This document shows, piece after piece, positions 38,686 through 48,021 of a DNA stretch of 64,000 nt (the stretch's first letter is position 1; every line of letters starts with the position of its first letter). The stretch is from assembly GCF_003852495.1 (NCBI RefSeq), contig NZ_QAJI01000003.1, positions 423,774 to 487,773 of the forward strand, in the 5' to 3' direction. This stretch comes from Taibaiella sp. KBW10 (GTDB taxonomy: Bacteria > Bacteroidota > Bacteroidia > Chitinophagales > Chitinophagaceae). The notes below the pieces were generated by a model. That model worked only from the letters and a program-made list of their open reading frames with translations, made no database searches and was not told where the DNA came from. Both the position numbers and the translations under genes were made by a program.

Positions 38686-38750
38686 TGCCAATTATAGTAT
38701 ACATTTATAACTGTATTAGCCTATTTTTATTTATAAAATACAAAAAAACG

Positions 38751-39875
38751 ATGTCCGTAACGATAAGAGCAATTAACACCAAGGCCGATTTCAAAAAATT
38801 TGTACAATTCCCCTTTGACTTATATAAAAATAATAAATACTGGGTACCCCCTATTAAAGACGATGAATTAAAGTCTTTAATGCCGGAAACTAACCCGGTT
38901 ATGAAGTATTGCAAGGCTGCTTTCTGGCTGGCGGAAAAAGATGGTAAAGTGGTGGGTCGTATTGGTGCCATCATCAACCCTGCGGCAAATGAAAAATACG
39001 GAGAGAAAATGTGCCGGATGACTCGTTTGGAATTTATAGATGATGCCGTTGTATTCAGCAAACTGATCGAGACCGTAGAACAATGGGCATTGGCAGAAGG
39101 TATGGACGGCGTACACGGACCTTTAGGCTTTACCAATCTGGATCACCAGGCCATGCTCATAGAAGGCTTTGACCAATTACCCTCTATCGCTTCGGAATAC
39201 CATATGGACTATTATAAAAAGCACATCGAGGCCCATGGTTATGAAAAGGAAATAGATTGGATCGAATTCAAATTAAAAGTACTAAAAGAAATTCCGGAAA
39301 AAGCGGTTAAACTCAATGAGCTGATCAAAAAAAGATACAACCTGACGGTAAGGAGTTTTAATAATAAAGAAGAATTAAAAGCGGTAGCCTTACAGGTATT
39401 CCATTTGCTGAACACCTCTTTTGATGAATTGTTCAGCTTTGTAAAAATGCCGGATGATGTGTTGACCTTTTACATCAACAAATACATCGAGGTGCTGAAT
39501 CCAAAGTTTGTGAAAGTGGTCGAAGATCCCGATAAAAAGATCATCGGTTTTATTGTAAGCCTGCCCTCTTTAAGTGAAGCCATGCAAAAGGCAAAAGGCA
39601 AATTATTCCCCTTCGGTTTTGTACATATCATGAAGGCCCTGAAAAAGCCTAAAGTCGCCGATCTGCTGCTGACCGGTATCCATCCCGACTGGCAGGCACA
39701 AGGTGTGAGTGCCTTACTGATCACTGAACTACAGCAGATTATGATCGAACATGGTGTAGAATGGGTAGAAACGACGGGTATGATCGAAACGAATGAAAAA
39801 GCGATCAACCATTGGAAGAATTACGAGCATATCCAACACAAAAGGAAAAGATGCTATAGAAAAATGTTACGCTAA
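38751..39875 (+). CDS. GNAT-like N-acetyltransferase-fold protein
   Basis: The protein has 374 residues from ATG 38751; the frame is open upstream, but the first conserved residues are TIRAINTKADFKKFVQFPFD. FWLAEKDGKVVGRIGAIINP resembles the GNAT central strand, and the C-terminal stretch LTGIHPDWQAQGVSALLITELQ contains the Q/R-x-x-G-x-G/A-like acetyl-CoA loop (QAQGVSA), followed by VETTGMIETNEKAINHWKNY. Such ~375-residue proteins are widespread in Bacteroidota without a known substrate. A histidine kinase gene follows after 15 nt. Confidence 0.75.
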   Translation: MSVTIRAINTKADFKKFVQFPFDLYKNNKYWVPPIKDDELKSLMPETNPVMKYCKAAFWLAEKDGKVVGRIGAIINPAANEKYGEKMCRMTRLEFIDDAVVFSKLIETVEQWALAEGMDGVHGPLGFTNLDHQAMLIEGFDQLPSIASEYHMDYYKKHIEAHGYEKEIDWIEFKLKVLKEIPEKAVKLNELIKKRYNLTVRSFNNKEELKAVALQVFHLLNTSFDELFSFVKMPDDVLTFYINKYIEVLNPKFVKVVEDPDKKIIGFIVSLPSLSEAMQKAKGKLFPFGFVHIMKALKKPKVADLLLTGIHPDWQAQGVSALLITELQQIMIEHGVEWVETTGMIETNEKAINHWKNYEHIQHKRKRCYRKMLR

Positions 39876-39890
39876 AATCATGCTGCACCC

Positions 39891-40943
39891 ATGCCCAATT
39901 CGATAAGATACCTTTCTCCGAAAATGATCTGCCTTTTGGCGGCCTTTATCTTGGCGGCCTCCCTTTCTGTGCTCTCTTTGGCCATAGAAGGAGACTGGAA
40001 ACTGCCGATCATTATTTTTGGGGTTACGTTTGCCCTATCTTATTTTGTTTATAATTATTTTCTGCAAATCTTTATCGGGCGCAGGTTAAAGCTGATTTAT
40101 AAATTTATTTACAACACCAAAGCAGGCAAAAAAGAACAATTCTTTTACGACAAGATCCTGCCGCAGAAAACGATCGAACAGGTAGAAAGTGATGTGACGC
40201 AATGGGCGGAGAAAAAAAGTACGGAGATTGAGCAACTTAAGGTGAATGAACAATTCCGGAAAGAATTTCTCAGTAACCTGACCCATGAGTTGCGTACGCC
40301 TATCTTCACGGTACAAGGCTATGTACACACGCTGCTCGATGGCGCCATAGAAGATGACCAGGTAAACCTTAAGTTCTTAAAAAATGCCAGTAAGGGATTG
40401 GATCGCCTGGTGCAGCTAGCCAGCGACCTGGAACAGATCTCCGCTTTGGAAGCAGGCAACAATCCGATACTCCTCTCCAATTTCAAAATCATGAATCTGG
40501 TAAAGGATACTTATGAGGAGCTGATGCTGAAAGCCAAAGAAAAAAACATTACCCTGCTGTTTAAAGAAGATGCCGATGAGCACCTGATGGTGCATGCCGA
40601 CCGGGAGAAAATCAGGCAGGTTGTGGTCAATATTATTGAGAATGCGATTAAGTACGGCATTGTTGATGGTACGATTACAACGGGTTTTTGGGAACTGGAT
40701 AAGCATAAAGTATATATAGAAATATCAGATGATGGCGTCGGTATCGAAGAGCAGCATTTAAGCCGGATTTTCGAACGCTTTTACCGTACCGATAAGAGCA
40801 GAAGCAGTGCCATTCCCGGTACGGGATTGGGACTGGCCATCGTGAAGCACATCATTGAAGCACACGGCCAGATCATTAATGTAAGAAGTAAGGTGGGTGT
40901 TGGCTCCTCTTTCGGCTTTAGCCTTGCTAAAAGTAAAAACTAA
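39891..40943 (+). CDS. PhoR-like sensor histidine kinase
   Basis: The protein has 350 residues. Two N-terminal membrane helices (MICLLAAFILAASLSVLSL, IIIFGVTFALSYFVYNYFL) flank almost no periplasmic loop. The phosphoacceptor His132 lies in FLSNLTHELRTPIFTVQGYV; the N box is VVNIIENAIKYG and the G boxes ISDDGVGIEEQHL and PGTGLGLAIVKHII. No cognate response regulator is adjacent. Its neighbours are a GNAT-like protein and an AI-2E permease 9 nt downstream, suggesting one transcript. Confidence 0.93.
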   Translation: MPNSIRYLSPKMICLLAAFILAASLSVLSLAIEGDWKLPIIIFGVTFALSYFVYNYFLQIFIGRRLKLIYKFIYNTKAGKKEQFFYDKILPQKTIEQVESDVTQWAEKKSTEIEQLKVNEQFRKEFLSNLTHELRTPIFTVQGYVHTLLDGAIEDDQVNLKFLKNASKGLDRLVQLASDLEQISALEAGNNPILLSNFKIMNLVKDTYEELMLKAKEKNITLLFKEDADEHLMVHADREKIRQVVVNIIENAIKYGIVDGTITTGFWELDKHKVYIEISDDGVGIEEQHLSRIFERFYRTDKSRSSAIPGTGLGLAIVKHIIEAHGQIINVRSKVGVGSSFGFSLAKSKN

Positions 40944-40952
40944 TTTATTACT

Positions 40953-42044
40953 ATGAATCTACCGATGAAACCGCATAAAGATGTAATGCAATACCTTGCA
41001 TACCGACTGATCGTGATCAGCATTATCCTGCTCATGCTCTTCTTTGCGAAAAGTGTTATCCTTCCTTTAGCTTTTGCAACCATTTTTGCTTTAGCCCTGG
41101 CAACGCCTACCCGCTATTTGGAAAAGAAAGGCTTTAAACGGTCTTTGGCTGCATCGGTATGCCTGGTGCTGGCGCTGTTATTGCTCAGCGGTATATTTGT
41201 CTTTATCTCTACACAGGTCATTAATTTCAGAAATGACTTTCCACAACTGGAATATAAATTTAATGAACTGATCACCAATGCCCAAGTCTTTATTCAGGAA
41301 AGGATGCATGTATCGGGAGCAGTGATCCGGGAGAATGTAGATCCGCTGTTGAAGAAATTGCTGAACGAAACCCCTAATGTTGTGGGTACAATGCTTTCCT
41401 TCTTCTCCAGCTCCTTACTGCTTGCCGTATTCACCTTTATCTATACCTTGCTTATCCTGATCTATAAAGATAATATTGCGACCTTTCTGAACGTTAGTTT
41501 CCGTCATCTGGAAGATGATGCCATGGAGCAGATTGTTTCAAAAACACAAAATGTCATCAAAGGCTACCTGAACGGCCTCTTGATTGAGATGGTGATGGTC
41601 GCCGCTTTCCTGGCCATCGGTTTTTCCATAGCCGGCGCCAAATATGCAATCTTACTGGCCGTTATTTCTGCCATGATGAATGTTGTACCTTATCTTGGTT
41701 TTATTACAGCAGCCATCATCAGTGTGGTCATTACCTTTGCGACCAACTCACCCCATGCCGCTATGTGGATCGGGATTATTTCGATTATCGTACACCTGAT
41801 CGACAGCAACATTATCTTGCCGGTGCTGGTGGGAAATAAAATCAGTATTAATGCCCTCGCAACCATTGTGAGTGTGTTTCTGGGTAGCCTCATCTGGGGC
41901 ATACCGGGGATGTTTCTTGCCGTACCTGCTATTGCCATCTTCAAAGTTATTTTTGACGAAATCCCTAGCCTGAAACATTGGGGTATCCTATTGGGCGGGC
42001 GACCGAAGATCCCGAAAATGAAGAAAGTTGCGGTAAAAAAATAG
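40953..42044 (+). CDS. AI-2E family transporter (PerM/TqsA-like permease)
   Basis: The protein has 363 residues with about eight membrane helices: two N-terminal pairs (LIVISIILLMLFFAKSVIL, SLAASVCLVLALLLLSGIFV), a soluble helical segment with amphipathic NFRNDFPQLEYKFNELI, and a C-terminal hydrophobic block. GYLNGLLIEMVMVAAFLAIG, VVPYLGFITAAIISVV and IWGIPGMFLAVPAIAIFKVI are family signatures. Members export small molecules or ions; substrate is not predictable. It is 9 nt after the kinase and 32 nt before the K+ channel gene. Confidence 0.92.
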   Translation: MNLPMKPHKDVMQYLAYRLIVISIILLMLFFAKSVILPLAFATIFALALATPTRYLEKKGFKRSLAASVCLVLALLLLSGIFVFISTQVINFRNDFPQLEYKFNELITNAQVFIQERMHVSGAVIRENVDPLLKKLLNETPNVVGTMLSFFSSSLLLAVFTFIYTLLILIYKDNIATFLNVSFRHLEDDAMEQIVSKTQNVIKGYLNGLLIEMVMVAAFLAIGFSIAGAKYAILLAVISAMMNVVPYLGFITAAIISVVITFATNSPHAAMWIGIISIIVHLIDSNIILPVLVGNKISINALATIVSVFLGSLIWGIPGMFLAVPAIAIFKVIFDEIPSLKHWGILLGGRPKIPKMKKVAVKK

Positions 42045-42076
42045 TTGTTACAGGATCAAGAACCCAAGCCCATATT

Positions 42077-43039
42077 ATGGCAAAACCGATACACAGCCCT
42101 AAGAAAAAGAATATTGACAACACCGGTCTGAGTACCAATGCAACGGTCAAATATGCCCGGTTCATTAATAAAGACGGCACGCCCAATGTGGTGCATCAGG
42201 GAGCCAACATATTGGATCGCTACAGCATCTATCATTTTCTGATCAATATTTCCAACTGGAAATTTATCCTGCTTATTTTCGGCTATTATATGCTGATCAA
42301 CCTGTTGTTTGCAGGCATCTACTATATATTTTGCCTCGACCATTTGATCGGCCTCATTAAGGGAACAGCTTTCGAAACGTTTGAAGAAGTATATTTTTTC
42401 AGTTCCCAAACCCTGACGACAGTGGGCTATGGGCGCATTAGCCCGGAAGGGCTCGTTACCAATACCATTGCTTCTACCGAAGCGCTGATCGGTATACTGA
42501 CCCTGGCGATCATCACCGGTCTGCTTTACGGGCGCTTTGTAAAACCCAAAGCCTACATCCGCTTCAGCGACCGTGCGGTAATTGCTCCTTTCCAGGATGG
42601 CAAAGGCCTGATGTTCCGAATGGTACCCATCAAAAATGCCCGCCTGAGCGAGATATCGGTACAAGTAACAGCCAGCATGATGGTAGAAGAAAACGGGAAA
42701 ACAATCAACAAGGTATTTGCCCTACCCTTACAATTCAGTACCATCAATATTTTATATCTGGGATGGACTGTAGTACACCCAATCAACAACGATAGCCCAA
42801 TTTGGGGTATGAGTTTCGCAGATCTGGAAGTGGTCGATTTTGAATTTATGATTTACCTGAAAGCCTATGATGAAGATTTTTCCAATACAGTAATCTCGCG
42901 TACGAGCTATACCTACGACGAAATCGTTAATGGCGCTAAATTCGTGACGATGTACTATGATTCTACCGAAGGAGCCGGTACCATTATAGATATGAAAAAA
43001 CTACATGATTATACAGAAACACCTGAAAGCAGGATATAA
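42077..43039 (+). CDS. KirBac-type inward-rectifier potassium channel
   Basis: The protein has 320 residues from ATG 42077; the frame extends upstream into the permease gene but family similarity starts with the N-terminal slide-helix region. Two helices (FILLIFGYYMLINLLFAGIYY; ALIGILTLAIITGLLYGRF) flank the pore with selectivity filter TTVGYG in SSQTLTTVGYGRISPEG. The C-terminal ~180 residues are the IRK cytoplasmic beta-sandwich (FSDRAVIAPFQDGKGLMFRM, LGWTVVHPINNDSPIWGM). Prokaryotic Kir channels conduct K+ across the inner membrane. The gene ends 2 nt from the convergent di-haem gene. Confidence 0.95.
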   Translation: MAKPIHSPKKKNIDNTGLSTNATVKYARFINKDGTPNVVHQGANILDRYSIYHFLINISNWKFILLIFGYYMLINLLFAGIYYIFCLDHLIGLIKGTAFETFEEVYFFSSQTLTTVGYGRISPEGLVTNTIASTEALIGILTLAIITGLLYGRFVKPKAYIRFSDRAVIAPFQDGKGLMFRMVPIKNARLSEISVQVTASMMVEENGKTINKVFALPLQFSTINILYLGWTVVHPINNDSPIWGMSFADLEVVDFEFMIYLKAYDEDFSNTVISRTSYTYDEIVNGAKFVTMYYDSTEGAGTIIDMKKLHDYTETPESRI

Positions 43040-43041
43040 AT

Positions 43042-44418
43042 CTATAGCGACTGCAGAAAACGAAGCAAGGCATCCCGGTCTGTTTTGGATAACTGTACAA
43101 ATTGCTGTTTAGATCGTTCTGCTTCTCCGCCATGCCAAAGAATCGCTTCTTCCAGTGTACGCGCTCTGCCGTCATGCAGATAGAAAACAGCATTCCCATT
43201 TACCCTGGGCAATAAGCCTAGACCCCATAAAGGAGCGGTACGCCATTCTGAGCCCGTAGCTTTATAATCGGGTCTTCCATCGGCCAGGTCAACACCCATA
43301 TCATGTAATAACAGGTCGGTAAAAGGTTGTATCCTTTGGTTGGATAAAGCAGCCATACGCAGGTCTACACCGGTACGTACCAGCGGAGTATGACAGCCTT
43401 TACAGTTTAATTGATTGAAGAGCTGTTGTCCTTTCAGCACCGTAACATCATCTACATTCCGGCGCGCCGGTACGGCTAAGGACTGAATGTAAAAAGTAGT
43501 GGCACGCAACATACTGTCTGAGATTTCAGGATCATCATTTAATCCATCAGATTGCGCTTGTCCGAAAGCGGCTTCTCTGGAAAATACAGGATTGGTAATG
43601 CCCATATCCTGGTGGTAAGCGCCGGCAACCTGAACCAACAAACTAGGGTTATTGGCTTTCAAGCCGAAGCGGCCCAATTCCATGCGATTATTCACCGGAT
43701 TCCATACATAATTGGCCTTGCCGCTGATCCCATCCCCATCACGGTCATTTTCATCAGATAAGGCCAGAATCGTTTCTTCCGGAATTAATTCCAGTAATCC
43801 CAATCCAAAAACCGGTGGCCCTAAACGAACGGAAATCATATGATTGGCCGGAAGCGTCATATAAGCAGCCGTAATACTGTAAGAAGGTTTACGCAGGGTT
43901 ACGGTACTGCCATCGGGATAGGTAAATATTTTATTCTCGTAATTAATACTAAGTTTCCCTTCCGGTGTTTTTCCGGAAACGGCCTTATCCTGCAACTGGG
44001 TACCGAAACCGGGAATATCTAAAGGAGCGCCATGCGGACCTTCGCCCGGAATACTGATCCTGGTCAGCAAGCCGGAATTTATCAATCCTGCAGTAGGAAT
44101 CCCTTTGCTGTCGTTATGATGACAACTCACACAAGAAACATTATTGTAAATCGGCCCCAGGCCCTGAAAGTGTGGTGCAGGAGAAGAGATAAATGTTTGT
44201 GCAAACAATTTGTCGCCCACATCATGTATATAGGAATCCCAGGTAGATAAGCCATCAATAGAAGAACCAAAAGCCTTTGCATTCGATAAAAAAACTGTAG
44301 CCGCACCACCCGATAACCGGGTGTCATAAAATTCATCACTAAAGGTCGTGGACTTCTTACATACTATCCCTGTAAACACAATGGACATGAGCATTACAAC
44401 GACAAGGACTTTTTTCAT
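43042..44418 (-). CDS. Di-haem thiol-oxidoreductase-like lipoprotein (DUF1111)
   Basis: The protein has 458 residues with a lipoprotein signal (VVVMLMSIVFTGIV then Cys). Two haem-binding CxxCH motifs are visible: VSCVSCHHNDSKG near residue 97 and LNCKGCHTP near 341. GDGISGKANYVWNP, FGLKANNPSLLVQVAGA and the C-terminal RTAPLWGLGLLPRV ... HDGRARTLEEAILWHGGEAE are typical of the DUF1111 family. In several bacteria this family is coupled to imelysin proteins in iron uptake. It is the last gene of the minus-strand porin-Rieske-imelysin set; a hairpin precedes it at 44463-44492. Confidence 0.9.
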   Translation of the reverse strand: MKKVLVVVMLMSIVFTGIVCKKSTTFSDEFYDTRLSGGAATVFLSNAKAFGSSIDGLSTWDSYIHDVGDKLFAQTFISSPAPHFQGLGPIYNNVSCVSCHHNDSKGIPTAGLINSGLLTRISIPGEGPHGAPLDIPGFGTQLQDKAVSGKTPEGKLSINYENKIFTYPDGSTVTLRKPSYSITAAYMTLPANHMISVRLGPPVFGLGLLELIPEETILALSDENDRDGDGISGKANYVWNPVNNRMELGRFGLKANNPSLLVQVAGAYHQDMGITNPVFSREAAFGQAQSDGLNDDPEISDSMLRATTFYIQSLAVPARRNVDDVTVLKGQQLFNQLNCKGCHTPLVRTGVDLRMAALSNQRIQPFTDLLLHDMGVDLADGRPDYKATGSEWRTAPLWGLGLLPRVNGNAVFYLHDGRARTLEEAILWHGGEAERSKQQFVQLSKTDRDALLRFLQSL

Positions 44419-44462
44419 TCTGCTACTATTTTACCGAAAACAAATACTGTATTAATATATCA

Positions 44463-44492
44463 AAAGTTGGCAGCCTTTAAGCCACCAACTTT
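44463..44492 (-). terminator. Intergenic hairpin between imelysin and di-haem genes
   Basis: An 8-bp stem (44463-44470 with 44485-44492) lies between two co-directional genes. On the minus strand it is followed by TTTTG, so it may be a partial terminator or mRNA-processing site that lowers expression of the di-haem gene. Confidence 0.45.
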
Positions 44493-44516
44493 CTTTTAAG
44501 ATTATAAGGAATGCGT

Positions 44517-45629
44517 CTAGTCTTTAACGTACTGACGGATATAAGGAATCAATTTATCATCAAGGCTTGTTTTCAAAGCATTCAAAGCATTCAAAGTATT
44601 TTGCACCTGAGTTCTTTGGTTATAAATCGCACTTTCAAATGTAGTGGTGAATCCATCAAAAGAATTAATGGCCACTTCAAATTTTTGTTTGATCTCCAGG
44701 TCCAGCGTCTTGTTATTGAAACCAACCAGATCACTCAGGCTTTTGCCGGTAGCCCCGTTAAACGTACAGGTATATACATTTCTCGCACCGATAATGTTAT
44801 TTTTAAAATCGGCAATAGAGTTATGGGCATAAGGCGATTCTGTAATTGTGCTGTCCGGGTTTGGTTCATATGGTTCGAGCATTTTTCCACCGGCTACTTC
44901 AGAGCAGATATCGATCAAGGCATTGGCCAGGGCTTCTAAGGCTTCTTTCTTATTCGTGTACAGATCATTTCCGGATCCCGGTGTGATCAGTTTGTTGCCA
45001 AAATAAATAGAACCCGGTAACCAACTTGCTTTTAAAGCACTAACGTTATTATAAATATCGCTGGCTAAAGCCACCATATATTCTTTTTCTCTTGCGCTAA
45101 TGGTGCTGGCATCACGATTGCCTCCTAAACCCCATAATAAATACTCTAAGGGATGAAATCCACGTAAAGTCAGTTCTGTAGCATCTTCCGGATCATCCAG
45201 ACCGGCAAGATAAGATACGGTGATCGGTGTGGTGCTGGATAACAAATTGTCCATGGCATTATGATCGGTAGGCCAGGTATCCATATAAGGATCATAGTTC
45301 AGATCATCTACAGGCCCGATCAGAAAACCTTCAGATTGTTCCCAGATCACACGCACATTTTTCCATGCGGTGCGCGCAGTCGCAAGGTTTGCCGGTGTTG
45401 GGTTACTGGATAAATTTTGTACGGCTGTTTTTAATTCTCCTGCCAGGGCTTCGAATTTTGCATACAAAGGATTACCCACCACATTTACAAAATCAGTCAA
45501 TGTCGCTTGCTCCAGTTCGGTAAAGGTTTGCGTTGTTGGTTTGGGCGTCTTGTCTTTACAGCTGGTAAAGAATACCGTTCCGGACAATAGGGCAAGGCCT
45601 AAAACTTTGGAGACATTTTTCATATTCAT
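44517..45629 (-). CDS. Imelysin-family lipoprotein
   Basis: The protein has 370 residues with a lipoprotein signal (LGLALLSGTVFFTSC then KDK). The imelysin GxHxxE motif is in LRGFHPLEYLLWG near residue 155, preceded by TWPTDHNAMDNLL. Helical segments run through the rest, as expected for the two four-helix bundles. Imelysin proteins sit in the envelope and are often iron-regulated; the supposed protease activity (M75) is disputed. It lies between a Rieske protein and a di-haem oxidase gene. Confidence 0.92.
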   Translation of the reverse strand: MNMKNVSKVLGLALLSGTVFFTSCKDKTPKPTTQTFTELEQATLTDFVNVVGNPLYAKFEALAGELKTAVQNLSSNPTPANLATARTAWKNVRVIWEQSEGFLIGPVDDLNYDPYMDTWPTDHNAMDNLLSSTTPITVSYLAGLDDPEDATELTLRGFHPLEYLLWGLGGNRDASTISAREKEYMVALASDIYNNVSALKASWLPGSIYFGNKLITPGSGNDLYTNKKEALEALANALIDICSEVAGGKMLEPYEPNPDSTITESPYAHNSIADFKNNIIGARNVYTCTFNGATGKSLSDLVGFNNKTLDLEIKQKFEVAINSFDGFTTTFESAIYNQRTQVQNTLNALNALKTSLDDKLIPYIRQYVKD

Positions 45630-45674
45630 ATGATTATTATTATGTGTTTATGATGAGATAAAATAATTACGTGT

Positions 45675-46133
45675 TTAATATTTAAACCCTCCGGTATGAA
45701 TCAGTAACCGATCGGCACTCAGCTCTACCGGCAATGCCGTCATTCCCCTGGCAGAAGGGCCTTTTACCACCGCCCCGTCTTTGGCAAAACGGCTGCCATG
45801 CATGGTACAAAAATAACCGGAACCTGTTTTGGTCAGGGGTTGATTGGCATGCGGGCACATAAGCACCAGCGCCAGAAAAGTATTTTGCTCCGTTTTTTGT
45901 ACCCCCAAGTCAAAAGGAAAATCTTTTACCCTGATTAAAGCATAATTGGATTGTTCAAATTGTGATAAGGGTATCGATACAGTTCCGTCTGTCGCACTGA
46001 GTTTCAGTACAGACAATCCGGAGGCACAGGATTGCAGAAAGGCTGTTCCGAATACAAAGCCCAAACCTATGGCACCACAGGCTTTTCCGGTACATTTTAT
46101 AAAGGCTCTTCTGTTGATCCCGTCTTGTTTCAT
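45675..46133 (-). CDS. Rieske [2Fe-2S] protein with Tat-like signal
   Basis: The protein has 152 residues. The N-terminus (INRRAFIKCTGKACGAIGLG) carries a twin arginine and a hydrophobic stretch, suggesting Tat export. The Rieske cluster motifs are CPHANQPL (CxH) and YFCTMHGSRF (CxxH), with the expected ~18-residue spacing. It could carry electrons between the di-haem protein and quinones or the imelysin complex; no bc1 partner is adjacent. It lies 6 nt after the porin gene and 45 nt before imelysin. Confidence 0.93.
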   Translation of the reverse strand: MKQDGINRRAFIKCTGKACGAIGLGFVFGTAFLQSCASGLSVLKLSATDGTVSIPLSQFEQSNYALIRVKDFPFDLGVQKTEQNTFLALVLMCPHANQPLTKTGSGYFCTMHGSRFAKDGAVVKGPSARGMTALPVELSADRLLIHTGGFKY

Positions 46134-46139
46134 AAATTA

Positions 46140-47417
46140 TTAAAAAGAGTATCCTATACCAAAAGAAATGGTATAATTATCTTCCGCATATGGTCTAACG
46201 ACCGGTGCGGGATTGATCTGTAAATTTTTATTAAAAGGACCGGTATGCGTATACCGCACATCTGCCTTGACTGCCACATTAGGCACCGGGAAGAATCCAA
46301 CTCCGGCAATGACATGGTGCTGATCCAGTGTACCATCCATAATCCCGTTTTCAGGAAGTGCCGCATTCAGGTTTAAACGTTCGTAACGCACAAAGCCGAT
46401 CAGCGATTTATTCGTCCTGTTTGCATTATAAGCATTATTCAATACATCATAGCTCAGCTCTGCATATAAGCCATAGGTTTTTTCTGCCGTGTTGTTGGCA
46501 AAAGTCCGGTTGATATCCGATGCTTTGGGATTATAGATATAAGCCCCCAATAGTTTAAAATTAAAGCCATCTTTTGCATATTGTACATTGGCCTCTCCCA
46601 TGGTAATCGGTGCGGCAAAGGCACCATGTTCAATACCCAGACTATCAGCCGTATAAGGACTCAGTCCAATTGAACCGCCATAATATCCGGAAACCTGTAC
46701 CTGAAAATCGCCCCAATACGCTCTTAACGATCCGGTAAGTGCCAGATTGTTGGCTGCTACAGACTGACCGCCGCCACTCCCCTTTCCAATACCGAATCCA
46801 TGCTGGAATTTAGCGGCATCAAAACCATTCAAAACAGCAATAGAATAGGCAATCGGGAACTTACTCATTTGCCCGTAAAAACCAATACCCAGTTCGCGCC
46901 AGGTGGTGGGTATAACCAATTGCTCGACCTGAGGCCTTTCGGTACCATTAAAATTAGTTGGTAGATGGTTTTCGTTGGTAATTCCTATTCTGGGAGTAAT
47001 CAACCCCGCAATAAAATATTGTCTGGGATTTAAACTGTATTTAAGAAAAGCCTGCTCCATACCAATCTCACCCAATACACTCCCTCCTTCTACACGGGCA
47101 TCGGCCACTTCCAATTCCGAGAAAAAGGAAATACGGCTGCTGAACTGATGCCCTACAAAAAGGACGACACGATCTAGGCTCGCTTTAGAGGATTTGTACG
47201 CAACATTTCTTTTAAAAGACATCTCTCCATAACCGGAGATTACTGTAGAGGCTTCACCGGCGTTACCGCCCGTCAACAAGTCCTCGCCCGTATTGGCAAT
47301 CAATTTCTGAGCAGGTGTTAAACCAGACTGCCACTTTTCCTTTTTCTCTTCTTCCTGAGCAAAGGTGTTATTACAAACCATCAGGGCTGTAATAACCAAT
47401 AAGTATTTTTTGAGCAT
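46140..47417 (-). CDS. Outer-membrane porin-like beta-barrel protein
   Basis: The protein has 425 residues with a signal peptide (YLLVITALMVCNNTFAQ). The mature sequence alternates hydrophobic and polar residues, and ends in GIGYSF with a terminal aromatic, as in beta-barrel outer-membrane proteins. SRISFFSELEVADARVEGG and the PRIGITNENHLPTNFNG region resemble phosphate-selective-porin-like (OprP-type) Bacteroidota porins. It leads the minus-strand operon with Rieske, imelysin and di-haem genes, so a role in outer-membrane entry of iron or a related substrate is plausible but unproven. Confidence 0.8.
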   Translation of the reverse strand: MLKKYLLVITALMVCNNTFAQEEEKKEKWQSGLTPAQKLIANTGEDLLTGGNAGEASTVISGYGEMSFKRNVAYKSSKASLDRVVLFVGHQFSSRISFFSELEVADARVEGGSVLGEIGMEQAFLKYSLNPRQYFIAGLITPRIGITNENHLPTNFNGTERPQVEQLVIPTTWRELGIGFYGQMSKFPIAYSIAVLNGFDAAKFQHGFGIGKGSGGGQSVAANNLALTGSLRAYWGDFQVQVSGYYGGSIGLSPYTADSLGIEHGAFAAPITMGEANVQYAKDGFNFKLLGAYIYNPKASDINRTFANNTAEKTYGLYAELSYDVLNNAYNANRTNKSLIGFVRYERLNLNAALPENGIMDGTLDQHHVIAGVGFFPVPNVAVKADVRYTHTGPFNKNLQINPAPVVRPYAEDNYTISFGIGYSF

Positions 47418-47631
47418 GTACTATGACTTCGTCTATATAAAAAATAGTCTGCAAAGGTTGCATAATTAATGGAGATGCACACATCTTTTTTTTAGAAATG
47501 ACAATTAAATTACAAATCATTATTTTCCCAATATTTAACAAGTTGCGCTGCAAAAAATCAGCACTTACATGCGCGATATATGAAACAAATCATTTAATTT
47601 TATATGCATAATCAAAAAAAACAACTTAATT

Positions 47632-47889
47632 ATGAAAAAGTTCTTAACCATCCTGCTGGTGTTGATCTTTAGCATCACCGGCCTGTATGCACAGTCTACT
47701 ACGGCTACCTCTAAAAAAGCGGCAAAGAAAGAAACACAATCAACCACAAGTGGCACTAAATTAAAAGCCGATGGTACGCCGGACATGCGCTATAAAGAAA
47801 ATCAAACAAAGACTAAGCCCGCTGCAGGCCCTACAAAAAAAGATGGCACAGCAGATATGCGTTATAAAGCCAATAAGAAGGGGAAATAA
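47632..47889 (+). CDS. Small secreted protein with DGTxDMRYK repeats
   Basis: The protein has 85 residues with a signal peptide (MKKFLTILLVLIFSITGLYAQ). The mature ~64 residues are rich in Lys/Thr and contain two near-identical motifs: KADGTPDMRYKEN and KKDGTADMRYKAN, about 27 residues apart. The function is unknown; similar short lysine-rich exported proteins with this motif occur in Bacteroidota. A terminator follows. Confidence 0.75.
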   Translation: MKKFLTILLVLIFSITGLYAQSTTATSKKAAKKETQSTTSGTKLKADGTPDMRYKENQTKTKPAAGPTKKDGTADMRYKANKKGK

Positions 47890-47910
47890 CCGGGATCCAT
47901 TTATATAATA

Positions 47911-47946
47911 AAAAGCTACCTAATATTAAGTAGCTTTTTATTTTTT
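47911..47946 (+). terminator. Rho-independent terminator
   Basis: A 9-bp stem (47911-47919 with 47930-47938) with a T-rich tail follows the small secreted protein gene. Confidence 0.75.
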
Positions 47947-48021
47947 GTATTGATTATCCGGACAACGGGGTAATGCAAACCTTGCTTCTTAAAAGTATGT
48001 CTTCTTAAAAAAACCAATACC

